From Opeltia flavorubescens (taxonomy: Eukaryota > Ascomycota > Lecanoromycetes > Teloschistales > Teloschistaceae): 64,000 bases of DNA. Under the pieces are notes generated by a model, which was not told the origin of the DNA, ran no database searches, and was given only the letters and a program-made list of their open reading frames with translations. Shown piece after piece: positions 11,419 to 21,412 of this stretch (its first letter is position 1; every line of letters begins with the position of its first letter). Both the position numbers and the translations under genes were made by a program. Location: the NCBI GenBank assembly GCA_000442125.1, contig KE546970.1, forward strand, positions 1,418,667 to 1,482,666, written 5' to 3'.

Positions 11419-12375
11419 TCACCAGCTCGCACTTGATGCTATAAACTGGAAGGAAGACGCCTTTTTCTTGTCTGGCATATTATGGCAGCCCTTTTCCCCC
11501 TTTTTGTCGCCATTTCTTATCATTTTCCGGTTATACTGTTTACCCTCGAAGGTGAACCACACAATTTCATCGCTTCGGAGCTTTCTGCTGAGGCGAAAAG
11601 ATTGCGAGGACGGCTTGTCGTCATATGAAACCTCGTCGGAGAAACCTATTTGCCAGGCGATGTTGGGGCGAGCGTGCATCTTGCCTTTACAATGCGGCAA
11701 TTCATAGACGGTGATATTCATACCGGAACCAGTGCGCTTGGCTAACAGATAGCGCCCCTTATTGCCAAATTCGCCATATGTTTCATCGATGGATCGATTT
11801 TCGTTCAATTCATTGCCTGACGCCAGTTTCCCGTCTACTGCTACAACTCTGTTGAGTCGACAGGGATTCACATACGGATGGACAGGATTTCGAACGGTGC
11901 TGTTGAACTCGTCGCAGGTCATGTTGTTGTATAGGTGCTTTTTGTCTTCACGTTTGTCCTCTTGATGGACGGTGATGTCCATGCCGGATGCAACACGCTT
12001 GATTGACGGCCCAGCGACGCCCTTCTCGATCCTGAATTTCGTGATGCTGTCTGAAAACGTATGGCATCCCTTATTCCTACGCTTCTCGTCTGCTGTAATG
12101 ACATGAATCTTTTGGTAAATTATCAGTTTTTCATCTGCTTTGAGATCTCTGCTGAGGCGATAAGATGTCGGACCAAAATCGTCCGCATATCCTGAGTCGT
12201 CCAAGAGGTCGCTGTAGGCGACCTTGGCGTGTTTATTACTCTTGCCTTTACAATGTCCTTCTTGATAGACGGTGATGTCTAAGCTGGATATAGTGGATTG
12301 GGTCAATGGTGTAGCAAGGACGATAGCCAGGAGCGAGGAGAGGAAAAAGAGGAAAAGCATTATTGGCTGCATCAT
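11419..12375 (-). CDS. Secreted three-module protein with Lys-Arg cleavage sites (Kex2-processed-repeat-like)
   Basis: I do not recognise a named family. From the ATG at 12375 (MMQPIMLFLFFLSSLLAIVLATP) the protein is 318 residues with a clear N-terminal signal peptide. Three diverged modules follow, at about residues 33-127, 128-214 and 215-318. Each opens with a motif of the type D/N-I-T-V-Y/H. Modules 1 and 3 share HCKGK, then FRLSR or YRLSR, then KGCH, giving two cysteines per module. Modules 2 and 3 are each immediately preceded by a Lys-Arg pair (PSIKR and YLLAKR), the site cut by the Golgi protease Kex2. The layout is that of fungal Kex2-processed repeat proteins, which release several peptides. 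An upstream codon in the same frame (12456) exists, but the MM start gives the best signal peptide. Function (effector, antimicrobial or developmental peptide) is unknown. Confidence 0.7.
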   Translation of the reverse strand: MMQPIMLFLFFLSSLLAIVLATPLTQSTISSLDITVYQEGHCKGKSNKHAKVAYSDLLDDSGYADDFGPTSYRLSRDLKADEKLIIYQKIHVITADEKRRNKGCHTFSDSITKFRIEKGVAGPSIKRVASGMDITVHQEDKREDKKHLYNNMTCDEFNSTVRNPVHPYVNPCRLNRVVAVDGKLASGNELNENRSIDETYGEFGNKGRYLLAKRTGSGMNITVYELPHCKGKMHARPNIAWQIGFSDEVSYDDKPSSQSFRLSRKLRSDEIVWFTFEGKQYNRKMIRNGDKKGEKGCHNMPDKKKASSFQFIASSASW

Positions 12376-12986
12376 TTGAAGGGTATCAACGCTTGAGGAA
12401 CTTGTTCTATATGTGAGTCCTTTTTTTGGAAAATTGTGGAAATTGGGTAGTCTCAAGATTCAAGATTGAGGGATGCTCTATAAGGGAATTATACCTGACC
12501 GAGCTTGAATAGTAAACCTTCCTCGTTCATCGCGCAGGTAGACAGAAGATGAAGTCTATGGTTTCTGTTCATCCGGCCTTAAACGATATTCATGCTTCCG
12601 TCATATAGTCTTTGCGATTGATTCATTACCCGATTCTCCTTAGCCACAATGCTTGATAAGCCTGTCATCTCAGTTGAGATGTTGTGTTCTACGTGCAAAC
12701 CTTAACGTCCACCATGGAGTAACGTTGTCCACTTCGCGAGAGTGAACGGAACCTTCTTTCGCATGAGAAGTGCCATGGCATTGTGTCTCAGTAGTAGTCC
12801 TGTCAGTCGCGGCGGCTGTAGGCATCCGAGTGCCAACAAGGCTTTCGTATTGGTGACCTCACATCGATTTACCATGCTTTTGACAGCGCCTGTCTGTACA
12901 AGGTCCACCAAACATGATCCAAGGATGATTCCCATCTCAATAGATAGATCGGAGTTTTCAAATTGGGGGTATTACGAAGTCTTGCC
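12376..12986. other. Intergenic region
   Basis: Promoter side of the secreted-repeat gene plus the 3' flank of COX15. Short ORFs on both strands around 12700-12990 have no recognisable product. Confidence 0.4.
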
Positions 12987-14496
12987 TTAAGTGATGGCTT
13001 TAGTAGGTATTTGGAAGCGTGATCTCTTGAGTTGTTGCTGAAGAAGCTTTGCTGCTCTTCGAGGAACCCATGTTCTTCCCCCAAGGATAATCACAGAAGA
13101 TAGCAGCGCCAGACTGCCTGCCTGGTGCGCTGACGCCAATGGAAGAGGGACAAGATAGAGCAAAGTGCTGATACCAAGGGCTACTTGAAGGCCCACGAAA
13201 CCCACAACACCATGCATACCCTTTTTGCATGCAGCTGGAAGCATCTTTCGAAGCGTCGGCGACATCTTTGTGTATGCCCATAAACTGACAACGGACGTAA
13301 AGGTCGTAGTCGCTAAGATGCGATGATCCAGTTGAACAAGGGATGGATTCTCTAACGCATTCCGCCACCAGACGTCACTTTTGTCTGGGGTGTGTGAGTA
13401 GAAGTCTGAGAAGAGCTCCGATTTAGGCGGTGTCAGACCGGCCCCCATGTATGGGAACTCGTTGTATATGAGACCAGCGTCAAGACCAGCAACAAGACCA
13501 CCAGACATAGCCGTGCAGAAGACCAATACCGCTAGAGCTCCTACCGATCTCCGGAATATTCGTAATTCAGGGCTCTTGAGATGCTCAAAGAGTTTTATGG
13601 CAGCCTTTGGATCTGCAAGGAGCTTATGCTCTCGAAGGATGGAAAGACCATTCCACAGCATTGCCGTATAACACAGAAAAGCGGTCCCAAGATGGGCTGT
13701 CAGCCGATACTGACTGACTCGTGGATGACTTCCGGGGGCAAAAAGGTCGTCCTTTAGTCCCGACTTGACCATCCACCATCCCAAGAATCCTTGAAACCCA
13801 ATCAGTCCAGCAATACCGACAATCTTGCCAGCCATCGGTGCTGATACTTTTCGTCTTGAAATGAAGTATGCGGCCGGTAGAAGGAAGGATACGCCGACGA
13901 GACGACCCCATAATCTGTGGGTCCATTCCATGTAGTAGATTGATTTAAACTCATCCAGGGTCATGCGCGGGTTAAGCAGCTTGAATTCTGGAGAAGAACG
14001 GTACTTAGTGAACTCCGCATCCCAGTCTGCAGCATCGCGTGGCGGTAAAGAACCCGTGACTGGTCTCCATTCAGTTATGCTCAGCCTACGAATTTTTCAG
14101 CATAAATTCAAAGGTCTGGATATTGGCGTCGTACCCAGACTCGGTAAGCCGTGTGAGCCCCCCGAATACAACGATTCCAAAAACGCTGGCGGCGCTCCCA
14201 AGTAGCCAGTATGCCACACTTTTCTCGGATGTCTCCGGAAAGTATTTTGCCTTACTCTTCGTCCCAGAATCTAGGAAGTTACTGGCCTCCCCAAACGTGG
14301 AAGTTATCGAAGGCCTTGATAGCAGCTCTGTGCTAGATCTTGAGACTCCCTTAGATCCGAAAAGTCTTTTTGAAGACTGATTCGTGAAGGAGGTTCTGCA
14401 GCCATGACTGCATGTGAATAGTTTTCTCGTCAAACGTGGAGCTGATTTCCGAAGCAGAGATATGACAGGAATAGATGAGAGTATCGTTGAAGTCAT
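12987..14496 (-). CDS. COX15: Heme A synthase, cytochrome c oxidase assembly protein COX15
   Basis: Inner mitochondrial membrane enzyme that oxidises heme O to heme A for cytochrome c oxidase. Exon 1 starts at 14496 (MTSTILSSIPVISLLRKS) with a Ser/Arg-rich mitochondrial presequence, then KSVAYWLLGSAASVFGIVVF and the signature GGLTRLTESG. A short intron (donor GTACGA, acceptor CGTAG near 14090) leads to LSITEWRPVTGSLPPRDAADW. The long second exon carries EFKSIYYMEWTHRLWGR (conserved His in EWTHR), repeated membrane segments, GLDAGLIYNEFPYMG, the second signature LDHRILATT, and a C-terminal HQAGSLALLSS. Haem-ligand histidines in EWTHR, LTAHLG, LDHR and SAHQ are all visible. Length and order match fungal COX15. 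It shares a 206-bp promoter region with the divergent BCKDH beta gene. Confidence 0.95.
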
Positions 14497-14702
14497 CTTG
14501 GTAGTCCTGGTCGCCTGCAGGGAGTTGCATACCAAGCTCAAAGTACGAACGATGAGGCAACGAAAAGATCCCTGTCAGAAATCCTACGCCGACGGTAGCC
14601 GGCTCAGGCTGTCAGGTTGACAGGCACAAGTTGACCTCCCGCTTCTTGTATATGAGCAGTCATGTCTCGACATAGGCATGAATATATGCATCTCTATCAG
14701 CT
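14497..14702. promoter_or_regulatory. Shared divergent promoter region of COX15 and the BCKDH E1-beta gene
   Basis: Only 206 bases separate the start codons of two head-to-head genes whose products both act in mitochondria. All upstream control of at least the core promoters must lie here. I cannot name a specific binding site. Confidence 0.5.
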
Positions 14703-15980
14703 ATGCGCCTCTCAGCACTATCTTCCAAAGTCCACTACAAGATCCCGAACCAATTCCTACAGCAGCGAACGTACTCCTCGCACCCGCCCAATGCCCGTCT
14801 CAATGTCCCCATAGATTACTCCACCCATCCCCTCCTCCACCACTCCTCCTCGTCCCTCCAGCGGCATCCTCAGTTTCCCAAAGACTCCTCTAGCTCACGC
14901 CTCAATTTCTTCCAAGCAATCAATAGCGCCTTGACCCATGCCCTCCGCACGGATGACCGAGTCCTCCTTTTCGGTGAAGATGTCGCTTTTGGTGGTGTTT
15001 TCCGATGCAGCATGAATCTTGCAACAGAGTTTGGATCTGAAAGAGTCTTCAATACGCCATTGAGTGAGCAGGGTATTGTAGGCTTTGCCATCGGCTGCGC
15101 GGCGCAGGGTATGAAACCCATAGCCGAGATACAATTTGCGGACTATGTGTACCCAGCTTTTGACCAATTGGTCAATGAAGCCGCAAAATGGCGATACAGA
15201 GAAGGAGGTACGGGTGGGAATGTAGGAGGACTGGTTGTGAGGATGCCATGTGGTGGCGTGGGGCATGGAGCCATGTACGTGGCTGATCAATGATACATGC
15301 TGGCACTCATGCTTACCAGTCCGACTCAGGTACCATTCTCAGTCGCCCGAATCTCTCTTCACTCATATCCCTGGCTTGCGTGTGCTTATGCCTCGGTCTC
15401 CGACTCAAGCCAAGGGAATGCTCCTAGCGGCCATTGCCTCCAATGACCCCGTCATATTCATGGAACCGAAAGTGCTCTACAGGGCAGCTGTCGAACAAGT
15501 GCCATCTGAAGCCTATGAACTATCCCTCTCCCAAGCCGAGACTGTCAAGGAAGGAAAGGACGTGACTATCATTTCTTACGGCCACCCCTTGTACACCTGC
15601 TCTTCGGCCATTGCAGCTGCTGAGAAAGATTTTGACATCTCTGTTGAGCTAATTGACCTTCGATCACTCTACCCGTGGGATAGAGAGACTGTTTTGAGCA
15701 GCGTGCGGAAGACAGGCCGAGCGGTCGTTGTTCACGAGAGTATGCTTAACGCAGGCGTGGGAGCGGAGGTAGCCGCAACGATACAAGAGGGTGCTTTCTT
15801 GACGCTCGAGGCTCCCGTTCAGAGAGTTGCGGGCTGGGCTACGCATATGGGGCTGGTCTATGAACGATTCAATCTCCCGGACGTGACCCGTAAGTCTGAT
15901 GCCCGTTCTGAATTAATCGAACTCAACTAAATACTTCTCTAGGTATCTACGATGCCATCAAAAAGTCCATCGAATTCTAA
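14703..15980 (+). CDS. Branched-chain alpha-keto acid dehydrogenase E1 beta subunit, mitochondrial
   Basis: Beta subunit of the thiamine-pyrophosphate-dependent 2-oxoisovalerate decarboxylase (E1) that commits Leu, Ile and Val keto acids to oxidation in the matrix. The start at 14703 gives a presequence ([20 protein letters not shown]). The mature part has [63 protein letters not shown] and KWRYREGG. An intron near 15274-15330 (donor GTACGT, acceptor GACTCAG) restores GHGAMYHSQSPE. A second intron near 15891-15942 (donor GTAAGT, acceptor TCTCTAG) gives the end [14 protein letters not shown] at 15980. IVGFAIGCA and [10 protein letters not shown] fit BCKDHB better than pyruvate dehydrogenase beta. 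Length is normal for the family. Confidence 0.93.
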
Positions 15981-16822
15981 GCTATGGCCTAAAAGCGTGT
16001 GTGTCACTCAAGCTACTGGCACTCAACCCTTGCTGGGTGCTCGTGGTGGTCCAATCAGACCGTACTGACCGGCAGCTTGCCCTGCCGTGACATGCAGAAC
16101 CAAAGGTCTCTTTGTCGAGGTATTGATTCACTCCCTTTGAGGTCCGTGAATGTGTTTTGTGGCTCTAGCTAACCAATAAAACAGTAACCGCGGGGGTGTA
16201 TGACAGTGTTGAGTTTCTAGCAAACGCACCTTGTCCTGCACGAATTACAGTGATGGCAGACCAGTCGGAAGGCCATTGAATGTCTGGCAGGGCCAGGTTT
16301 AGTTAAAAGTATGCGTGGGAAGACTACCACTCGCGTGTGAAGTGTAGTGTAGGTGGATATGAGAAGGAGTGGAGATGAAACTATTGTGTAAGGATGATAG
16401 ACAAAGTGCCTGGTCTACGCTCATACAGCCTTCATAAGGATTTTTCACATTGTTGTGTATCGATCTGTTGGGAACTAGTTGGAGGATAATAGGAGATTAA
16501 ATGATAGGCAATGACGGAATCTCCTTACCAAACTATTGTCGTGACTGAAGTACAATAAATCCTCACTTTGATCAAATCCAACTGTCCCTTCTCCTATTGA
16601 AGACCAATCCGTCATCTACCCAGTCACCCACCCAGAAAACTACTTGCCAGGAAACTCCTTTAACATACCGCTTCTGCTCATACACAATTACCATCTCAGT
16701 CAACATCTGCCAGTACCTATGAGCAAAACTAATACCAATCTCCACACTCAGCGAACAGTCAAACGTGTCAAAGAGCAGAAGTACCTTAACAGACTCCAAT
16801 ACACATTCTATATAGAATTAAA
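15981..16822. other. Intergenic region
   Basis: About 840 bases between two plus-strand genes. ORFs at 16572-16871 are short and without features. Nothing recognisable. Confidence 0.4.
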
Positions 16823-18340
16823 ATGGCTGCATACATGCCTCGCAACGATGTTGAACGAAAGGAAATTATGATTAATGGGGTTGCCTACCACTGGCTTATT
16901 GCCCCAGTGGAGTCTCCTAAGAAACGTAGGTCGTCACCATCATCATTTTAGATTTCAAAATGGAATACTAATAAGAAATAGCGGAGAAATCGATGGCAGA
17001 CAAGATGATTGAAAACATCATCTCTCTTCTGATCGGAGCGCTCATTACCACCCTAATCTTCTTTTCTGAATGCTGTGCTGTCGGCATGACTTATGCTTAT
17101 GGCTTCCTCTGCTCATTCTCTGTCATCGCCTCCACCAATCTCCGCTTCGTTGCCATCACCATCTTGACCATGATTCGTAATTTTTTGGCATTGGTGTTGT
17201 TGGCTGTACGTGGATTCTTTCCCAATTCGCGAAAATTTTGAGCTGACTAGCCTCAATCGACAGCGCTTCGTTCAAAATCAATCCCCGTCGTTCCTAGTGG
17301 ATGCCATACATAACTTTCTCCACTACATTGGTCACCGGGGCGATGGCAGTAATGAAACATACCTTCAAACGATCGCTCGACTCATGAAGGAAGCATCTTA
17401 CATAGCAAACGAAAACATGGCCCTTCAGGAGTCCAAACAAAAAATCGAAACAGAGAACGCAGACTTACGAGATGGGAATGCGGAACTACGGAGAAAGCTC
17501 GTTGGGGTAACTCGAGAAAAGGAAGAATTGGTGAAAATTTTGGCGGAGACGGGCTTTGCCCTTGATGGAGCAGAAGGACGCGAAGAACGTTTGAAAGAAG
17601 CAGCGAAAGAGAAAGACGAGGAGACTAGAGCAATGAAGGCACGCTGCACCAGAAAGGAGCAAGATCTGGAATATGAGATTAAGGAATTGAGGACTACCAC
17701 CGGCCGAGATACCTTGAAGATCAAGAATCTCAAATCCAGCTTGAAAGCAAAGAAAGATAGAATTGGCGAACTCGAGCAGCAGGCCGTCAAGGCTGAAGAA
17801 CGAAAGACTCACATTCAGCGTTTGAATGAAACATTCAACAAATATAAATGCGCAAGCAAGAAAGAACGCACAAAACTCAACAAAAAGATTGAGGAGTCCC
17901 AGGGGAAGATCGAACATTTAGAGACGAAGATCAAAGAACTGCAGATGGATGCTAAAGAGTACGAGAAGGAAGCGGAAAAGATGGGGGAACAGCTTGCGAC
18001 AGATATGCTGGAGAAAGATGAATTGAAAGATGTAGTGAATGAACAGAAGAGCCTTGCTGGCAAGGCGGAGGAGCGGGCAGATGACCTTATGGACACCAAT
18101 ACCAAATTACAAGCAACGCTGAGTGAGCACGAGAAAGAGCTCCATGCCCTCCAGTCAAAGCAATCAATCATGGGTGTCGTGCTGGCATGGGCAAAGACAG
18201 CGGAGATCGAGATTACGACCCTAAAGGCAGCGACGATGGAGTTGGAGGGACGACTGGCAGCAGCCGAGAAAGAGATTGCACATGCCAACGAAGAGCACAA
18301 GTCAGAGTCGGACGAGTCGGACTATCAGGATTGTCTGTGA
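16823..18340 (+). CDS. Membrane-anchored long coiled-coil protein of unknown function
   Basis: Three exons (16823-16925, 16982-17205, 17264-18340) join in frame to 467 codons. Exon 1 (MAAYMPRNDVERKEIMINGV) is short and soluble. Exon 2 begins PEKSMADKM and holds two or three hydrophobic segments (IISLLIGALITTLIFF, GFLCSFSVIAS, FVAITILTMI, LALVLLA). Exon 3 starts RFVQNQSPSFLVDAIHNFLHYIGHRGDG and then becomes a continuous charged heptad region of about 270 residues rich in Glu and Lys (EENMALQ..., KIENLEKKIKELQ-like patterns), ending with an acidic tail SDESDYQDCL. This is a membrane anchor plus rod layout, as in tethers and golgins. No catalytic domain is seen. The family is unknown to me, and coiled coils give misleading similarity. 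Introns with GTAGGT/AAATAG and GTACGT/CGACAG boundaries support the model. Confidence 0.65.
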
Positions 18341-19037
18341 TATTGGAGAGAATTGGACAAGATAAGAATCAAGTCGTTGGCGGCGGTGGCGGCTACAGTG
18401 ATATTGGACAGCAGTATGATGGTGTTTTTGAAGACGTGTATTTTGATGTATCTTGGAAGTCTATTTCTGTGTTCGTACAGTTGAAGCTATTAAGACGCAG
18501 TTTCCAAAGTGTTTAGAAACAACAATCAGCGCTTACAGGCGATTATTCTACCGGGTCCGCGCCTGCTAGCTAATGCAGGAACCAATCAACCAATCCTCGA
18601 TTCACTTGCTCCATCTTTGAAACTGTTCCTTGCATTTGTTTCGGACGACATTAATGCGCCGGCACAGGCATCCCAAATTATACACATCCGTCATAATTCC
18701 CTTACATTGTTCGAACAGAGGCATCTCATTGGTCGAGACCTTTTCGCCATTGCCGGAGGTCAATTGCTGGAACCAAGCTCTCTATTGCCTTTGTTGTCAC
18801 TCATTGTCCTTGCTCAAGACCATGGCTAAGCCCCATGATTCGATTGACAGTCCATCATCCTACCAAAATTTCTGATGGGATCAATCGTTCTCTTCTGCGC
18901 TCTTTACAGAATACTCTTACCGGCAGGACCGTCTTCTCTTTAAGTCTGACGTTCACTTCTCCGATTTCTTTCGCCCCAAAGTCGGGGCTCTAGGCACTCT
19001 TTACACACTTTTGAGCCATTTGTTATACCCAAAAGCC
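18341..19037. other. Intergenic region with CT-rich promoter stretch
   Basis: About 700 bases. The last 150 bases before 19038 are rich in C and T (runs of cttctc and ttct), typical of promoters of well-expressed genes in filamentous ascomycetes. Small ORFs at 18509-18875 have no features. Confidence 0.45.
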
Positions 19038-21048
19038 ATGGGCTGTTTCGGTGAACGTGAGAAGTTAGAGGAGGCTCGTGCAGAGCAGAAATGGAGTTAC
19101 ATCGTATGGAAAAGGAGACCCTCCCTCTCTCGCAGCAATAACTAACCTGAACCTAGAACCTCCGCGATTTCAGGTCAACATCTTGCTGGTCGCCCTTCTC
19201 CTACGCTATCCTCTACATATTCCTCCTAATCTCAGTCTCTGTTTACATCGTCGACCTCTTCACCGCTGCGAATCTTCTCTTCTTCAATCGCTGGTCGAGT
19301 CAGGTGAAGCCGGTCATTGAATTCAACATAGCAAAGTGGATCTTTGCTGCCTGTATCATACTGTCCCTAGTGCTCCTTGTCTACAGATGGATTCGTGCAT
19401 TGCGGGTCATCAAGAGCGGTGTTATCGCTGCCAGCTACCTGGATCCTTTGGCTGTACGGATACAGAGTATACGACCTGGTGCTAGAGGACAAGGATGGAG
19501 GAGATTTCTCGTCTTTTCGGCACTCACAGAAAGTCGGAAAGGCGCCGAGTATGTGGCACTATTCACGCACTTCTCCTTCGAAGGTAATTTGTTTCTCTTA
19601 ATCATAATTTGTCCACACTAACAGATGTTTCAGCCTGGATCCGCATCATCTTCGCACAAGGCCCACGGCAGCTACTTAATGCCCAGACTCTCTATGCCGT
19701 CATGCAGATCGACCTAGTACCCGCAGGAGATCACGCTGCCAAAGACGGCCGCACTTCGATATCCCAATTCTGGGCCAATGTTGGCGTCTTGGCGAACCAC
19801 AACCGAGAACAAGCAGCGATCCTGTTTGGTATGCTCTTTACCCTCGTTATATGGATCATCTCTGTTATTTCCCTGCTTCTCGCATGCATTTGTTACGTTA
19901 CCTTCCTCTGGCATCATATACCCCGCAGTGACGGCTCACTCACACGTTATTGTTGTCGGAAAATCGATACTCGGTTATCGAAGATCGTCAGCGTGAAGGT
20001 GAACAAAGCTTTAGCAAAGGAAGACAGCATTCGAGCCAGATATGCTGCAAAGACTTCCAGCGGGGACCGGCCACCACAAGTCAAACGACAACCGACCCTT
20101 CCTCTAGTTGATGACGATGATCAATCAGTAGCCCCGGGCGTTGTGACTCGCCGAACAACGCAAAACACATTTTCGAGCATTCCATCAGACCATGCTACAG
20201 GACCTGCAACGCTCACTCGTCAGCCGACTATCCCTGACGTCTCGCCTGTAAGCGAAAGGCCATACGCTCCCTCAAGATCCATTACACAAACATCGGCTAG
20301 AACCGACGACAGCTACGGATCCGACGCACCTCTCATGGCCGCAGCTGCAGGCATGGGTTACGGCCCTGTTCGAAGCTATTCCAGACCTTTACCCGCAAGG
20401 TCTGCTTCGGATCGATCAATGCCGTATGACCGCATGCCTATGAGCCGGAAACCTACGGATGGTTCACAGAGCACGCAATATTCGTACAACTCCGCGTACT
20501 CTTCACGACCTCCTCCAGGCGGCATCAATTCTAGTAGCATAATACGTGGTCCATCTCGCCAGAATACTGATACCCCTTCAGCGGAATATCAAGGCTACGG
20601 ACCACCCACTCGCAGAGCCACTCAAGACTCAATTGCATCACCACAATCTTACACGCAACTCCAGGAGTACGAAATGCATCCACAACCATCTACTATTGCT
20701 CCTTCTCGCGGCCCCAGTAACGGCCAATATGTCGCTTACAACCCCAACATACACAACGCGTCGGCGAATCTCCAACGTCCAGCCACCACTACCCCAGCGG
20801 AGGATTACTTCAGTCTCCAGCCCCTTCCACCTCCACCGCAACGCTCAGGTACCGCTCCCCCTCCTCTTTCACAGCCTCCCAGATCAGGTACAGCGCCTCC
20901 ACCCCGAGTATCACCTTATGAGAGTAACATGGATTCCGGTTTCGGAGCCCAGCGAAACGATTACCCCTTACCGCCGATACCTAGCAGACCCGCAACAGCG
21001 GGACCAGGAGCGTGGAACGGGCAGAGGAGACCTGTGCAAAGATTTTGA
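19038..21048 (+). CDS. Kch1-type low-affinity potassium transporter
   Basis: Plasma-membrane protein of the fungal Kch1/Prm6 group, linked in yeast to K+ influx during pheromone and calcium signalling. Three exons (19038-19103, 19157-19583, 19625-21048) give 638 residues. The N-terminus MGCFGEREKLEEARAEQKWSYI then NLRDFRSTSCWSPFSYAILY is characteristic of the group. Membrane segments follow: ILYIFLLISVSVYIVDLFTAA, WIFAACIILSLVLLVYRW, and FTLVIWIISVISLLLACICY. A cytoplasmic loop contains SAWIRIIFAQGPRQLLNAQTLY. The C-terminal 300 residues are a Ser/Pro/Thr/Tyr-rich disordered tail with many RxxS/T sites and proline stretches (PLPPPPQRSGTAPPP), likely a phosphoregulated cytosolic domain. Ion selectivity is inferred from the yeast relatives. 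Confidence 0.85.
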
Positions 21049-21412
21049 ATTGCATTTTAATGGAGCATCGGTGTTTTTGGATGGATTGGATGAGGTCAGG
21101 GAGTCGGTATTTTCGACATTTGAGATACCCCATTTGTAATTTTATAGGAATGAGGCAAAAAGGGAGTTGGAAACTAAAATGATGTTGGATGAAGGCTTAG
21201 AGATGTGATTACCGTTGTGCAGCGAGTGGCGGCAAGGCGACGCCATCGACACGCTCAATCTCGAAGACAAAACTTGAAAATTGGTAGAATGCATTCTTAA
21301 TTGAGACTTGATCAATATCCTACACTTCGGTGATACAAAACAAAGATCCACCGTAACCCCTTTCCATGCTTCTAATGCCTGTTAAACTCCAATCAAAACA
21401 CCACCCAATGCT

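Noticed and set aside
17425-18300. Antisense ORFs rich in Ser, Phe and Leu over the coiled-coil gene
   Set aside because: Expected shadow of Glu/Lys-rich coding sequence on the other strand.
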